DNA of 64,000 nucleotides, from positions 1 to 64,000 of the forward strand of contig JASAMV010004418.1 of assembly GCA_030248065.1 (NCBI GenBank), in the 5' to 3' direction. Positions 48,450-60,448 of the stretch are shown here, in pieces (position 1 is the first letter of the stretch; each line of letters opens with the position of its first letter). The notes under the pieces are model-generated. The model was not told the origin of the DNA. It searched no databases and was given only the letters and a program-made list of their open reading frames with translations. The translations under genes were made by a program, and so were the position numbers. The DNA is from Rhynchonema sp. JSB1_4 (Eukaryota; Nematoda; Chromadorea; Monhysterida; Xyalidae).

Positions 48450-50133
48450 AAGTGAAGTAATGTATCTTGCTTGAAAACAAAAACGGGCTTGCCACTTCTG
48501 ATGAAGCTAACTCATAACTCTTCAATAATGGTCCACCCACGGGACTGTTGCTACATATCTTTTTTTGGTGAAGCACAGATTTTTCAGTATCACAGTTCAA
48601 TAGACAAATCTGAAACAGTCAGTCATTTCAATAGTGGTTCACATACATACCAATTCCTCATGATGCCCAAGGAAACTGTCTACGCATGCGGGTATTCTTG
48701 AGCTGCGCATATTTTTACGCGCCGGAAAGCCCAAGCACCCGCTGTCTCTGAAGCGTTCTAAAATTTTGATATTCCAAATCCAAAGCATGATTGAAATGGC
48801 TGTTTGCGTGCCTTGGCACATTCTATGGACAGTTTGCCACGCACAGGCGCGAGTGCAGATTATGACGATATCAAAGTATGGTGTTTGGTACTGGGTGCCC
48901 ACGCGTAAACTCAGCTTTTTTGGATGCCAGGTCAGGTCCCAAAGGGAAAACGCGTGCTTGCCTTGCCAGATGCAAATGCTTGCGTCAGAGGAAATTAGAA
49001 AGTCTAGAAATAACGTTACGCAAACTTGGCACTTATGTGACATTGTGCCATGCTCAATGGGTAAACGCACATAACGGCAAAAGTCATGAAAAACGGTGAC
49101 ATTAAACATATTTGCACTACCTCTTGAAGCATTGCTGCTGCTTCGCCACAAGAGAGACCACTCACGGTAATAAATGGCACACACAAGCAGTGTTGTTCCG
49201 TTTTGTTGTTTCATATAAAGGTACCTTATGTAATGCGTATGTATGTCATTTTACAGAGGGGAGCAGGTTCAGCGGGGTTATTCCAGACCACAGGTATAGT
49301 ATCTTGTTTCTTACGTGTACTCCGCGCATGCGCAGATCTTGAGAGCACGCTCAGTTTTCAAAGTCGCAGCAATAATTGCGTTAAAATTACGCTGCAAAAA
49401 TGACGTACACGGGTAGTACGATGGATGAAGCTCTATACGGTTCCACACCCACCCCACCCACATGAGCAAAACAACATTTCGAAACAAATATTGCGTACAC
49501 AAACGTGTACGTACAAAACGTCGATCTACGCGAGCATGAGCTTTCTTGGGTTCAACCCGTGCACAAGCCGAGTGCAAATGCAAAAGCCACAACAAAGTCC
49601 AAGTATTTTTCTGTGGGATCAGAGCTCGTGCACGCATAGATTAACTTTACAGTAATTATGAGTGTGCGGTATCCTTTTTGCGGATGTTGCTTCAGCACAT
49701 TAGACGGGAACGGTTTTCTAATGTTGGTCTTGTTAGAGTAGACCGTTATGTGCGCTCAAATTGACCACCTTGAAAAAAGAAACCTGATTTGTCGTAGGTC
49801 GTCGGTCGTTTTAAAATGAATTATCGTGGATATTTGGTCGACAAGAACCATTTCATCATATTATGAACACAGAATATACGACCCGAAGAAAATAGGCTAT
49901 CGGAGAAAGTTTGAGGCCGAGGTGCCTATTTGGGACCCAGGGGGCTCAGTTTTGAGATTTGTAAGGAAAAAATTGAATCCAAGTTAGCACCAGACGGCTT
50001 ATTCGGCAAGCTTCCAAACAAGCCCGCAGGCCGGATTCAGTGGCAGAATGAAAGAAGCGTTGCAGCCAGGGTAGATTTCGAACTGCAAACGCATGGTTTT
50101 GATAGTCCAAAGCGTTATAACGTTTGTTATCAT
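48450..50133. other. No certain gene
   Basis: A 191-codon minus-strand frame (48639-49214) is long for chance, but it lacks splice context, motifs and balanced composition, so I do not call it a gene. Confidence 0.35.
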
Positions 50134-50618
50134 CGGGGTTGTTTCAATAAAGCTAAAAAAGAATTTTTTTAAAGCTCAGATTTTTTTAATAGAAAAGTTT
50201 CTCAAAATGGGCTAAAATGTCAAAAAATGGCCTTTTTCGGGACAAAATTGCAACTTTTTTCTGTGGACGGGCCAATTTTCCCAGAACCGCGCATGCGGCG
50301 TCTTGTGTTGTCCCCTAAAGTGTACAGGGATGCGCGGGGTTCGTCCATGCCCACATCATTTGTGAACATCAGCCTCAGACTGGTTGGACACCGTAGAATC
50401 ACCAGTCACCACACAAGTTCGGTCTTTACCACAACTAATTCCACCCTAAGGCGAAAATTTTTAAATTTTTTGAAAAATGTGCTGTATCGATTTCAATTCT
50501 CCTGAAACGTCATTTGCAACACTTTTCTAGTAAAAAAATTATTCGTCAAAATAATAATAAAAAAGTTATTTTTTACAAAAGAGCCTGACTTATAAATCAC
50601 AAAATATTTTCAACCCTG
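50134..50618. mobile_element. hAT-type MITE D, shorter relative of the 10.7-kb element
   Basis: Starts CGGGGTTGTTTCAATAAAG and ends TTTTCAACCCTG. The interior matches the 10678-11378 element in blocks (CTGTGGACGGG, TGTACAGGGATGCGCGGGGT, CATTTGTGAACATC/CGTTTGTCAACATC, ACCACACAAGTTC). Flanking octamers GTTATCAT and GTTAATGC are only partly alike, so the target duplication has decayed or the end is shifted. Confidence 0.75.
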
Positions 50619-51325
50619 GTTAATGCACTACTGTTTGCATAAATCATTGTGGTTATTTGACGAAAAGTTCTAAAACACATGCTTATTTCGAGCACAAACG
50701 CTGAATGTGTATGTGAGACACATTTTCCGCGCTGCTAAGAGACGGAAAGATATTTTAACCCAAATAAGGGGGCCTGTTCGGAAAACATTCCATATAAGCC
50801 CAAGGCTTATTCAGGGAGAGCTTAATCAAACTTCTCCGGTGCTGTGGAATTCCATGTCTCATGCGTAACGGTCTCAATGTAGATTATACTGTGCGTACCA
50901 TACACACAGTCCAATTTCAGCTGCTAGACAGCCGAATGAGGATTGAAGGTCAGCCCTCATTCAGATCTAATTAAATTCCGTGGGAATACATTACCTAGTC
51001 CAACCACGAGCTCATGAGACGACACTTTTTAAAGCTTGCTTGGCCAGATTCAAAGATGTGCCGATCACGGGTTTTCTCAAACAAAAGAAAGAGGTTGGGC
51101 TGAGAGAGATGATGACAAGTATCAATTGGCTGACCTCAATTTGTTGCGTGCTTACGCGAACAGCAACGTTGTTCAACGCACAAACGTTTTGGGAGTCAAA
51201 AGGGAATTTACGCATCGAGGTGGAGAGCGTGGTTTTATAAAATACATGCGTTTCTCTTTCTTTCATTTCCGAAATACGTGGAACCGGAACATTATTGAAT
51301 CCGTACAAGTCAACTTCAAAATAAG

Positions 51326-51685
<360 letters not shown>

Positions 51686-52278
51686 GTTTGACGTAAAGCC
51701 TGTCTCATAGCCACACAAACAAGACCACTACACAATGTTGCTTGGAATACTAATATTATTGCAGACAAATTTGCCGGATTTTGTAGCGGACCTTCTGCGA
51801 AGCCAGAAGTGAATAGTTGTTAGAGGAACAAAGTTGTTACTTGATGGGAGATAAATCTACGCCCACGGTTGATACGAAGGTGGGGAGATGCAGTATAGCA
51901 GTAGAATATAGTCTCTGACTGACCCGGTATATCAAATCAACTTCGAAGGCAACGTCAGCGACATTTGTCCTGGGCTTTTTCTTAGGCTAACAGTTGATCT
52001 CACCATTACTCTGAACCAGTGTAGTTTTGGTCTGGACAGAGAGTTGCGGACTCTCCACGCTTTTCGAAGGGGGAAAGGCGGCAAGGCTTACGTTGAGGAG
52101 AAAGTCACTTTTAAAAGTGAATAATTTGACCTGCTTTTGCCTTTTTTGGAAAAGCGTGTCCTACAAAAAGGGATATTTTGACGATTGTTGGCAGACCAGA
52201 AAATAACAGATTTCAGGTGTAAAAATGCATATTTTACCAATATGGTAAGCCCAAATTTGCCTTTTTTAATTTGCCCAG

Positions 52279-52406
52279 GTTTGGGCGAGATAGTACCACC
52301 GGAAGAGGAGAGGGGATACGTATGCTGTACCACCGGAGGGGAGACAATGTACCCGAGGACATTTAACACCACCACGATGCCGTCGAACACGAAACTGCCG
52401 GGCTGA
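52279..52406 (+). CDS. Possible terminal exon; strand ambiguous
   Basis: After TTTGCCCAG a split codon leads into LGEIVPPEEERGYVCC ... TMPSNTKLPG and TGA. The opposite strand also has an open frame behind CGTTTCAG at about 52404 (FVFDGIVVVLNVLGYIVSPP). One of the two may be a real exon. I cannot decide, nor find partners. Confidence 0.25.
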
Positions 52407-53600
52407 AACGAGTTTGTGGTTCAGATAGCGACGTTGCTTAGGTAGTATTTTCGTCCTAAAGAACGGACGTTTTCACGTCTGATCATTTGTCTGGTCAGTT
52501 TCAGACGGTCCTGCAAACGTGCAAAGTGATGTGATGCACTCAAAACACGTGATCGTATTCCTGCATGGCAACACGCACTAATTCACTTGATCGGAGTGTG
52601 AATGCTTTATCGCATTCAGCAGGAACGCACAAACCAAGTGACGCGATGTGACCGTGGGACTGGGTCTTGGTTGATGATCTGATTGCACTTTTATTGAACG
52701 GCATTGAATTGAACGAAGGGAATGTCATGTGGATTGAACGGACCCCACAGTTAAACTGCATAGCAAGTTATGTTTGGGCACCATTCACGGAATAGTTCTG
52801 ACGTCGATGGGTTGTTTACTTATATTTTGTCCTGGTCGCGTGATACAAGAGAAAGTGACCCCTCATATCATGACCAAAACGTACGACTGTGTGCATGACT
52901 GTTAATAATAATTAATGACGGTAAGCCATCAGCAGATAATTAACAGATATCGCCATTCAATTTTCGGCTGCGAGACACCTGCAAAACACTGCTCTTGACG
53001 ATTCAATCCCATCAATTTTTGCCTCAGTTGCCGTTTATGTAATTAGTGGATTTTCCATAAAGATACCGTATGTACATACCTCCACGAACAGAGCTCTCGG
53101 GGTCTCTAAGCTGAAAATTGACCGCTCAACGCCCCCGGGTGCTCTAATTAAGTTCGTTTTTTCTGGACCAGTCCAAAACGTCAAGATTTCACCCAACACT
53201 AAACTTGCCAAAATAGTTCCAAATACCTGCGACCAAAACAGCGTACTTTTCCGTTGTTTTTTTAGTGGAAGACTCCTATGGGTAGGTACGTCCTGTTTTA
53301 ACAAGCTCTCTCCTGGTCAAGAGCTCAGGTTCTTTTGAGCTATATAGAACCAAGCAGGGCAGAATAAACGTTTTCAGAGCCTGGCGACAATTCACGACTG
53401 TCCTGATCATCAGATTTGTGTTTTACTGCCACAGGGTCTATTTCCCAGCCTGTCAGAGATACGGTACTACCTTCCCGGGAAAGTCGAAAACCTTACTTCA
53501 AACGCAACAAACGCACGGGTGCTCAAGGCGCGCGTGTGTGGTTTGTTCTTTGTGCCCACTACATACCAGATGGAATAAATTCAAATTAAATCAAGTAAAA
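52407..53600. other. No certain gene; the first GPCR exon may lie here
   Basis: The receptor model that follows lacks an initiator Met, so a short 5' exon is expected upstream, but I could not identify it with confidence. Confidence 0.35.
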
Positions 53601-53656
53601 TCCAACTAATAACAATATAAGGTCCATCAAAATTTACGACAACGAGCGATCAACAG

Positions 53657-56600
53657 TTTTGGTCGTCGCGGGTTGCGTCGTCGGCTCGGGTGTCGTCGGC
53701 AACCTGGGCGTCGCGCTGCTGCTGCTTTTGCGAACTCGACGACACCTCCTGACGGCGCTATTGTTGAGTTTGTTATTCGCCGACGGGGCACATTTGACTG
53801 CTGTTGGACTCGAATGGTATCCGACCATAATGAACGGGTCGGTTGGTTGCTGCTGTTCTGCAGTTGGCGGAGAGAGCGAATTCATAAGTACTATTCAAAG
53901 AGCTATACCCGGTAAAGTGTAGCGATGGCGTCATTAAGCAATCAAACGGTCGCAGGATATGTATGTGTCTAATAAACTTCGGAGTGAAAACAATCTCGGC
54001 CACCAAGTTGTAGCATGATAAATTTCGGGTGCCAAATGTTATAAGAAAAATTTTCGGACAGACACTGCTGACAGAAAGTCTTCATACCGGATATCCGATT
54101 AAAGGCAGCATAAAGACAGCATATTTCCGTGGTCACGTCACACCCAAGCACGCCACACTGCCTGGTGGCGTGCGTGGAGCGCAGAATGCAAGACGCCTCA
54201 TCCTGCTAGTGTCGCCGGGACAAAAAGACATATGAAGCGCTTCAAGTGAACCCAGTACTCATCACTATGTATTCACTGTGTGTTCATTAAATCATCACAT
54301 CTGTGATCAAAAACTGAAAATATTACAGCTCGTTGAGCCGGCATCGTTCGCATATCGAATGTCGACTGCTGAAAACGACCGCCGTCGCATGTCTCTACGC
54401 GTCCGTGCTTTGTCAAACGGCAATCGCGGTTGAACGGTTGGATTTCAACTCACTTGGATAGAATTGCTGCTCAAGAAAACAGACCTTCACCAAATAATGG
54501 CTATGCTCATCTGACACAATCGTGTGCCTACATGCAAAATCGTTTGCGAATAAAACCGCACCAGTGGTTTTGGATGCAACCAAGTTGCAGAGAGTACATT
54601 TCTGTACATAATCGCTCATACTGTAGATGCTCACGGTTTGCCTTTCAGCTTCATAATCACCGTCCATCCGCTGCGTGCGCGTCGGCTCACCACGACGTGC
54701 AACTATCTGTTGTGCATCGCTGTGATTTGGTCGCTATCAATCGGGTTTGCCCAGTCCCACCGCATGTATTACCCGACGGTCCATCATGACCGCTTGAATC
54801 TCACAGTTTGCGTACAGGTTCGGAAAAATTAGCCACTTAAAATAAACGTTTTGCGTTTATTATTTTTTTAATTTTTAGCCGCTCCGATTGCCGGCAACCA
54901 TCAAAATCATTGAGCTTCTTCTATTCTTCGCGCTCCCCGCAATGATCATGATGCACCTGGCTGCACGATGTACAATCGCGTTATGTACCAGACCACGCGT
55001 GTTTTCGAAGTTGTCGCGGCATGAAGGGACCAACCAAGATCCGTGAGTTAACACATAACGGTGACCATATGTTTATTTCCATATACACTTTCGATAAGAT
55101 TTCGCACAAATGCAGGAACGACGCTCACTATCTTGCACCTGTGCCGATGGATCCGACTGCATCAACATCAAACGTGACTGGGCAACAATCTGGATCCCGT
55201 CGAGCTGCTAGATGTTTCAACAATCGGGAATTAGTTAAAGGTGAGGTGACCTTATGAATGTGAAGTTCAAGATACATAATTGTTAAAAACGAAAACTGAA
55301 AAACCCTCTTGATCAAGTTTTAGCGCGTCGCCGTGCCGTGGCAGCCATGCTGATCACCGTCGGATCCTTCGTTATGCTATATTCCCCAATCGAATGTTTC
55401 TCGATGGTTCAACTGGCCAGCCCGCTGACCAACATCAGCGGCACAACATATGTTGTGCTGAACTTGGCCGTTTGGATTAAATCTGCAGTCAATCCGATGC
55501 TTTATACGGTTAGAGCCTTAAAGGCGAGAAATCTTACTAATAGCAATTAGTCAACTGAATGATTAAGTAAAACTCAGGTAAATTCAGGATTGGCAAGAAA
55601 ACAAAAATACAGCCCAAACTATATTTTCTTGCCCAGCTACTGGCAACAAGACATGCTATTTCCGACTTTTTGAGTAAACTAGACGGGACCCGTGCCTACG
55701 GCTCGGCTACAGCGCCGCGCCCGTGCCGTACCCCCTCGAAGACCCTTTAGCATACCCAAAGTTACCCGTGAAAATTGAACCGTGCCCCCGAGGGAGGGGG
55801 CCACACAGTGGTTAATAAAAAAAATTTTTATTCAAACCCCATTTTTTAAAAAAAAATTTTTTTTAATTTAAAAAAAATTTTTATTCCAGCCAAAAACTGC
55901 CAGAAACGAAAAAAATGAGCGCTAAAGCAAAAAATAGTGGCATTTTTCTTCCATAACGTGTGGTAAGTGCATATAAAGCACTCACGACACGAAAACAATA
56001 CTAAACAATGGTCAATGAGTACCAACAGTAGTCAGGTACACACCCGTACACTTCCCCCACGTGGTGTGGGTGCCTTGGTGTGGCTTTGTGACACTCAAGA
56101 CGGTAAATTTGGGTGAAACTATTGCCTCTTGGTACACGACCAATGCAAATATGTGACAAACAGTGTAAATATAGAGTGAATATCACACGGAATCACTGCT
56201 TTCGGGTCTGTTGCATGGATAAATGCATGCCCGCCCAGTCACATGTACGTACATGTGTGATCATATGAGAGGCCCTGTGAGTGTGTGCACTACGTCTAGA
56301 TGCCACAAAACAACGATTATGGCACCCAATACACCCATGGTAGGGTCGGGTGATGTTAACAGTAGCAATTTTTATGCAAAAATAGCACTTTTAGAGCAAA
56401 AAAATAGAGAAATTTTCGAATTTTGAAATAATAAAAAAAAATTTTTTTAACTTTTGGAACGAATTCTTTTTTTTTAATAAAAAAAATTTTTTTTTAAAAA
56501 CCACTGGGGCCACATACATACACACAAACGTCTTCCTGTTTTGCAAAATACGGTCGTATTTTTGTGCTCTTGTCTCAGATGTTCAGCGAACGTCTGATGC

Positions 56601-56806
56601 GTATGATGTGCTGTGGCACCCGTCCGCCGCTCATTGGTGATCCTCGACGCCCCGTCAATAACCAAAACGTGAATCATTTCGGATCCGTGCGGAGGACGCT
56701 GCGAAGTAGATCACTCATCACACACAGGAATGTGGAGCGAGGTTCGGCTGTGGCTGCCGTTTTGGATTCTCAGGCACAGCAGCACTTCAGGTCAATGAGA
56801 CAATAA
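53657..56806 (+). CDS. Class A (rhodopsin-like) G protein-coupled receptor, 5' end missing
   Basis: Exons 53657-53837, 54329-54436, 54649-54817, 54879-55042, 55116-55240, 55324-55508 and 56579-56806 join in phase. The first may extend upstream (open to about 53612) and no ATG was found. TM1-2: VVGNLGVALLLLLRTRRHLL, LLFADGAHL. TM3 starts with Cys (ECRLLKTTAV) and ends VERFIITVHPL, the DRY-region equivalent. TM4 IAVIWSLSIGFA; extracellular loop 2 has a Cys (LTVCVQ); TM5 LLLFFALPAMIMMHL. A polar intracellular loop 3 precedes TM6, FVMLYSPIEC (Tyr in place of the usual Trp). TM7 is WIKSAVNPMLYT, with Lys where Asn is usual. Helix 8 FSERLMRMMCC has palmitoylation-type Cys. Ligand class unknown; peptide or amine receptors are closest in style. 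AATAAA overlaps the stop. Confidence 0.85.
55679..56545 (-). mobile_element. Helitron-like element in the last GPCR intron
   Basis: Read on the minus strand it starts near AAACAGGAAGACG, passes GTGGCCCCCTCCC, and ends with a small G/C hairpin ACGGG-T-CCCGT immediately followed by CTAG and then T. A hairpin before CTAG at the 3' end, no terminal inverted repeats and insertion next to T are Helitron features. The 5' block is shared with 31070-31130. The interior is interrupted by a hAT MITE (55806-56506). Confidence 0.6.
55806..56506. mobile_element. 701-bp hAT-type MITE E nested in the Helitron-like element
   Basis: Ends CAGTGGTTAATAAAAAAAAT and TTTTAAAAACCACTG. The 8-bp duplication GGGCCACA flanks both sides (55798-55805 and 56507-56514). 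Non-coding and A/T-tract rich. It differs in its termini from the CAGGGTTG elements. Confidence 0.9.
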
Positions 56807-56922
56807 AACACAGTGAAACATTTGACTAGGTTGATTGGAGTCCTCCACACGAATGCCCTGAGGCGTTAGGTGCTAGCGTTGTTTGAATCGAAAGCTTAGG
56901 CCAAAAAGGCGCTAATTTCCAG

Positions 56923-58182
56923 TCGGCGTGCAACGTGGCTCATTCGCGTTCGATGAACCAGGCAGCTTCGTGGAACACGATTCCAACAAAAAATTAAGCT
57001 CGCTGAAACATTGCCAGTCGATCGAAAGGTAAGTTGCAAAAACATGTCCATCTTTATACATCTGTAAACGCCAAAGCGGACAAGTCAAATACTTCAGCTC
57101 GGTTCATTGCTTTTTGCATATTGAATACACAGCAGGATAAGTGTCGCATGACAAACAATGGGGTGACGGAAAAACATGAGACATAAATCTGTAACTTTTT
57201 GTTGGCCTTCAGATCACCGCTGATCCGTTTCACACGCTGCGACATCGACACGATGGTCAATCAATGGCAACGCTGTCACTCCACCCTCGGACATCAACTG
57301 GGAGTCGACATTTTGGCGGCCGTCTGCGAACAACAATCAAGACTGGCGGGAAAGTTCTTTGATGCACCAAGTGCTCGAGGGCAGCAGTTTCGGGACAATG
57401 AGTTGGTCGTCAAACAGGGTGCAGTGATCTCAGACGTTTTCAACAGGGTACGTTTACCTGACTGATGAACAACATTTTGTCCAGTTTTCAATTGTCTGTA
57501 TTTCAGCTGATTATCGCTTTTCTCACCAACAATCTTCGCGACCAAATTGCTGTGCGACTCTTGTTGGACCGAATCGGCCGCACGCACTTTATGATCGGAC
57601 TGAATTTCATGGCCAATTCATGGATCACCGTGAAAATGGTTGTCCGTCCTTTTGCACGAATTCATAACGCATAATGCGCCCACCAAGCTTGTACATACAA
57701 TAGTGAAAAGAGACTGCAGAAAGCCGACATGGGTGTGCTCCCAAGCTGCCCTCCCCAAGCTTAGTTCGGTCCAGTTCGGTTTTCTCGTTTTCAACAATAA
57801 CACACGAAAACACGAGATGACGACCCAGCCTCATTTCCCCTTTAACGCCCTGCCAATATATTCCGACTCATCTTGCTTCGTTTTGTGATATGTATCAGAG
57901 GGCCCTGTTCAGGCACACAGTCGAAGAACCCAGCCTGACGAAGATTTTCTTGATACTCAGGTTCTACTCACCCGAATCCTCAACCTTGCCGAGTGCGAGG
58001 TGCAAAGGCATCTCAGGGCGCGCGATCGCAGCGACGTGGTGGCCTGGCATCGCTTGCTTTCGACTGCTGTCAACGCCATCAAGCTCGGGTTCAAGGCTGC
58101 GTCCGACGAAAACAATCGACTCGGACCGCATGGCGTCTACGGAACAAGATGGCACGCAGTGTCAGGGGATGAATCTGAATGA
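56923..58182 (+). CDS. Globin
   Basis: Exons 56923-57028, 57213-57447, 57507-57638 and 57961-58182 join in phase to about 230 residues. An N-terminal extension (FDEPGSFVEHDSNKKLSS) precedes the A helix (CDIDTMVNQWQR), B/C (HQLGVDILAAVCEQQS) and the CD-corner Phe (GKFFDAP). The E helix is LVVKQGAVISDVF with a Gln at the likely distal E7 position, as is common in nematode globins. The F helix DRIGRTHF carries the proximal His. The G and H helices follow (LLTRILNLAECEVQ, VAWHRLLSTAVNAIKLGF). It should bind haem and O2 or act as a sensor or redox globin. No ATG is visible in the first exon's frame, so an upstream or trans-spliced start is needed. AATAAA lies at 58208-58213. It begins about 116 bp after the GPCR stop. 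Confidence 0.85.
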
Positions 58183-58641
58183 TACTGTGTAAAAATGAAT
58201 TTCATGAAATAAAATGAGACTGATATTCCTGATTACTGTTGCGTTCGGCTGCAATTCATCGCGTCAATTCATGATTGTCTAATCTCCGTATGTCTTTATG
58301 CTCATTTTTTTGGTCAGTTATGTTTCAAATTCTTCTTTTTTTATTAATTTTCAAACTAATCTTTCTGTCCGCTAGCGCCAGTTGCAAACAACACAACGGA
58401 TCATCCAACTGAAAAATGCACAGCGTAGGTACTTAACTGTGAGCACACATCCGTAAGTTGTGTCAACAATATTTGTTTGGTCGATTATTGATTGAGAATA
58501 AAAAGTACATTGAGTGATTTCTTGGCACAAACGAGAGACCATCTAGCAGCACCAAGTTTGAACTAGAACTTCCAACGTTGAAACTAGAAACATTTTCGTC
58601 CAACAGGGTGTGGTTCACCATCTGTTTGCCTAAGGGTGATA

Positions 58642-58852
58642 TTTTCGAAACGGTGTAAAGGTCAGTTGGGTGTAAAGATCGGTGGAAAGCTCGGTCGACA
58701 GTTCAGTGTGATAGACCTCGGTGTAAACTTGAAACATTCCACGTTAATAACAGGCAATGTTTCACGTTTACACGGAGCTACGCCGACCGAGCTTTCGACC
58801 GAACTTTACGCCGACATTTACGCCCAACTGACCTTTACACCGTTTCGAAAAT
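58642..58852. repeat. 211-bp near-perfect palindrome (foldback MITE)
   Basis: TTTTCGAAACGGTGTAAAGG at the left end mirrors CCTTTACACCGTTTCGAAAA at the right. Arms of about 95 bp with scattered mismatches surround a short centre near 58745. Words such as GTTGGGTGTAAAG, AGCTCGGTCGA and GGTGTAAA recur. Confidence 0.85.
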
Positions 58853-58855
58853 TCC

Positions 58856-60448
58856 ACCCAATGTCCAAGCCTAAACCGAAACCTTAGTGTGAGCCTAAGC
58901 ATAAACCTGGAAAATTATTGCTGATAGAAACTAAGGGTAGTTAAGTTTAGGGCAGTTAGAAATTCAGTCCTTTGAAGAGCGCGGTTGAAACTGAACTGCG
59001 CTGAATAAAAACAGCAGTGAAATTAGAAAAACCGAAGAAAACGCAAAAGAAAAAAGGATGCAAAACAAACTTTTTGAAAAATTATTCTCGTGCCCGAAAA
59101 AAAACTAGAAAAAACGAATGCCTATGAAGTCGGCTTTTACTATGTTTACAAGTTTAAAATCTGAGATTTATTTTGCGATGAGTAATGGCTGTCTTGTTTT
59201 AGCCATTTTAGACAAGTTCCGATTCGGAACAACAGTTGGGCCCTGTACAAAAAGTGCACCCAGCCGCGTCTTCAGCACATGTAGTGCTGAGCTCCTCACT
59301 ATTATTGGGGCAAAAAGTAAGAATATTAAAAAAACATTTGCGAAATTACGATACCGAAGAAGCAGCAGCCAAAAACGCTGAAGACGGGCCCGCGTCAGCA
59401 TCGCATAAAATACCGCCGCGGTTATATCGCAGTATGTAGATGGGGGCCTTAGTATCGCAGAAACCAAGGGCCGTTGTGTCGCAGTAAACAGTAACATGTA
59501 ATAGATGCAGTAGTTTGTAAGCTCCTCATTTTATTCACGTGGTGAGTATAATATATGCATGCACTCAACGACGTCTTTGTTGCACTTGGACGTGCCGTAT
59601 TTTGGACAACCGAAGTTTACCATTTTGACCCAAAAGGAACGATAACCTAAACATGTGCGACGACAAACAAAAAGTCAGAGCGTGAAAATTTAGTCTGTGC
59701 CTAAGCAAACCGGTTGACCAGTGCTGAAACGCAGGCCACAGCTTGAACCACAGACCAAGTGCAAATGTAAGCCTAACAACATGGCAAACCCCAAGTGTAA
59801 CCCTCAACCTATCGCCCATAATCACGACAGGACATGGGTGGGTTATTAATGATATAAGTCACGCCATCACAAAACGGTCCGTTACATTCTTATTCGCTTT
59901 AGGATTCGGCATGTCAGATGCAGGTGAATCAGTTGTCAATTCAGTGAGAAATCCTTCGCAGCAGCAGCACAGCAACTTGTAAGAGAAAGACACACACCCG
60001 AAGCGTCTTTGAATGGACGGCCTGCTGATCAAAACAATCAGCTGCAGACTTGGAGGCGAAAATAAGCAGCTCGCGCGTGGCGTGTGCGACGCTATGCCGA
60101 ATCGCACGTGCGCAAAAATAGTTGATTATTCTTTGGTTTTTAAACCGAGGCTGTTCTTTTAAATTTTAGGTATTAAACTAATAATTACGTCATGCTCATT
60201 GTCTAACGTTGTGAAACGACAAGGCAGAGTGGAAACGAAGTGATGAATTTTATCAAAGTTTTCAAAGTTTCGTTGAGAGCAAATGGAGTTCCAGCGAACC
60301 GTGTGGTAAGTTCGAGACGTCTTCAGTCTCTGTTCCGTTTTTATTGTTTACCTCATGCAAACTGCTTTCTTGCCAAAATTTGAATGATTTTGGTTTTTTT
60401 TGCAGATCTGATCTCATCGAGCAAACATAATCCAATAAACCAGTAGTG
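58856..60448. other. No certain gene
   Basis: Contains scattered exon-like fragments without compatible phases (59330-59440 reading HLRNYDTEEAAAKNAEDGPAS, and about 59915-59981 reading GESVVNSVRNPSQQQHSNL before TAA). An ATG at 60243 (NFIKVFKVSLRANG) with a good donor at 60306 meets a stop in the next exon, so 60243-60448 may be spliced 5' leader of the following gene. Confidence 0.35.

Noticed and set aside
48639..49214. 191-codon minus-strand ORF
   Set aside because: Long, but Cys/Trp/Met-rich and unstructured, with no splice sites or motifs and competing frames on the other strand.
57899..57960. Globin exon 4 starting earlier, at 57899 after TATCAG
   Set aside because: That acceptor puts the exon out of frame with the G/H-helix sequence. 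The acceptor at 57960 is in phase and restores canonical spacing from the proximal His to the H helix.
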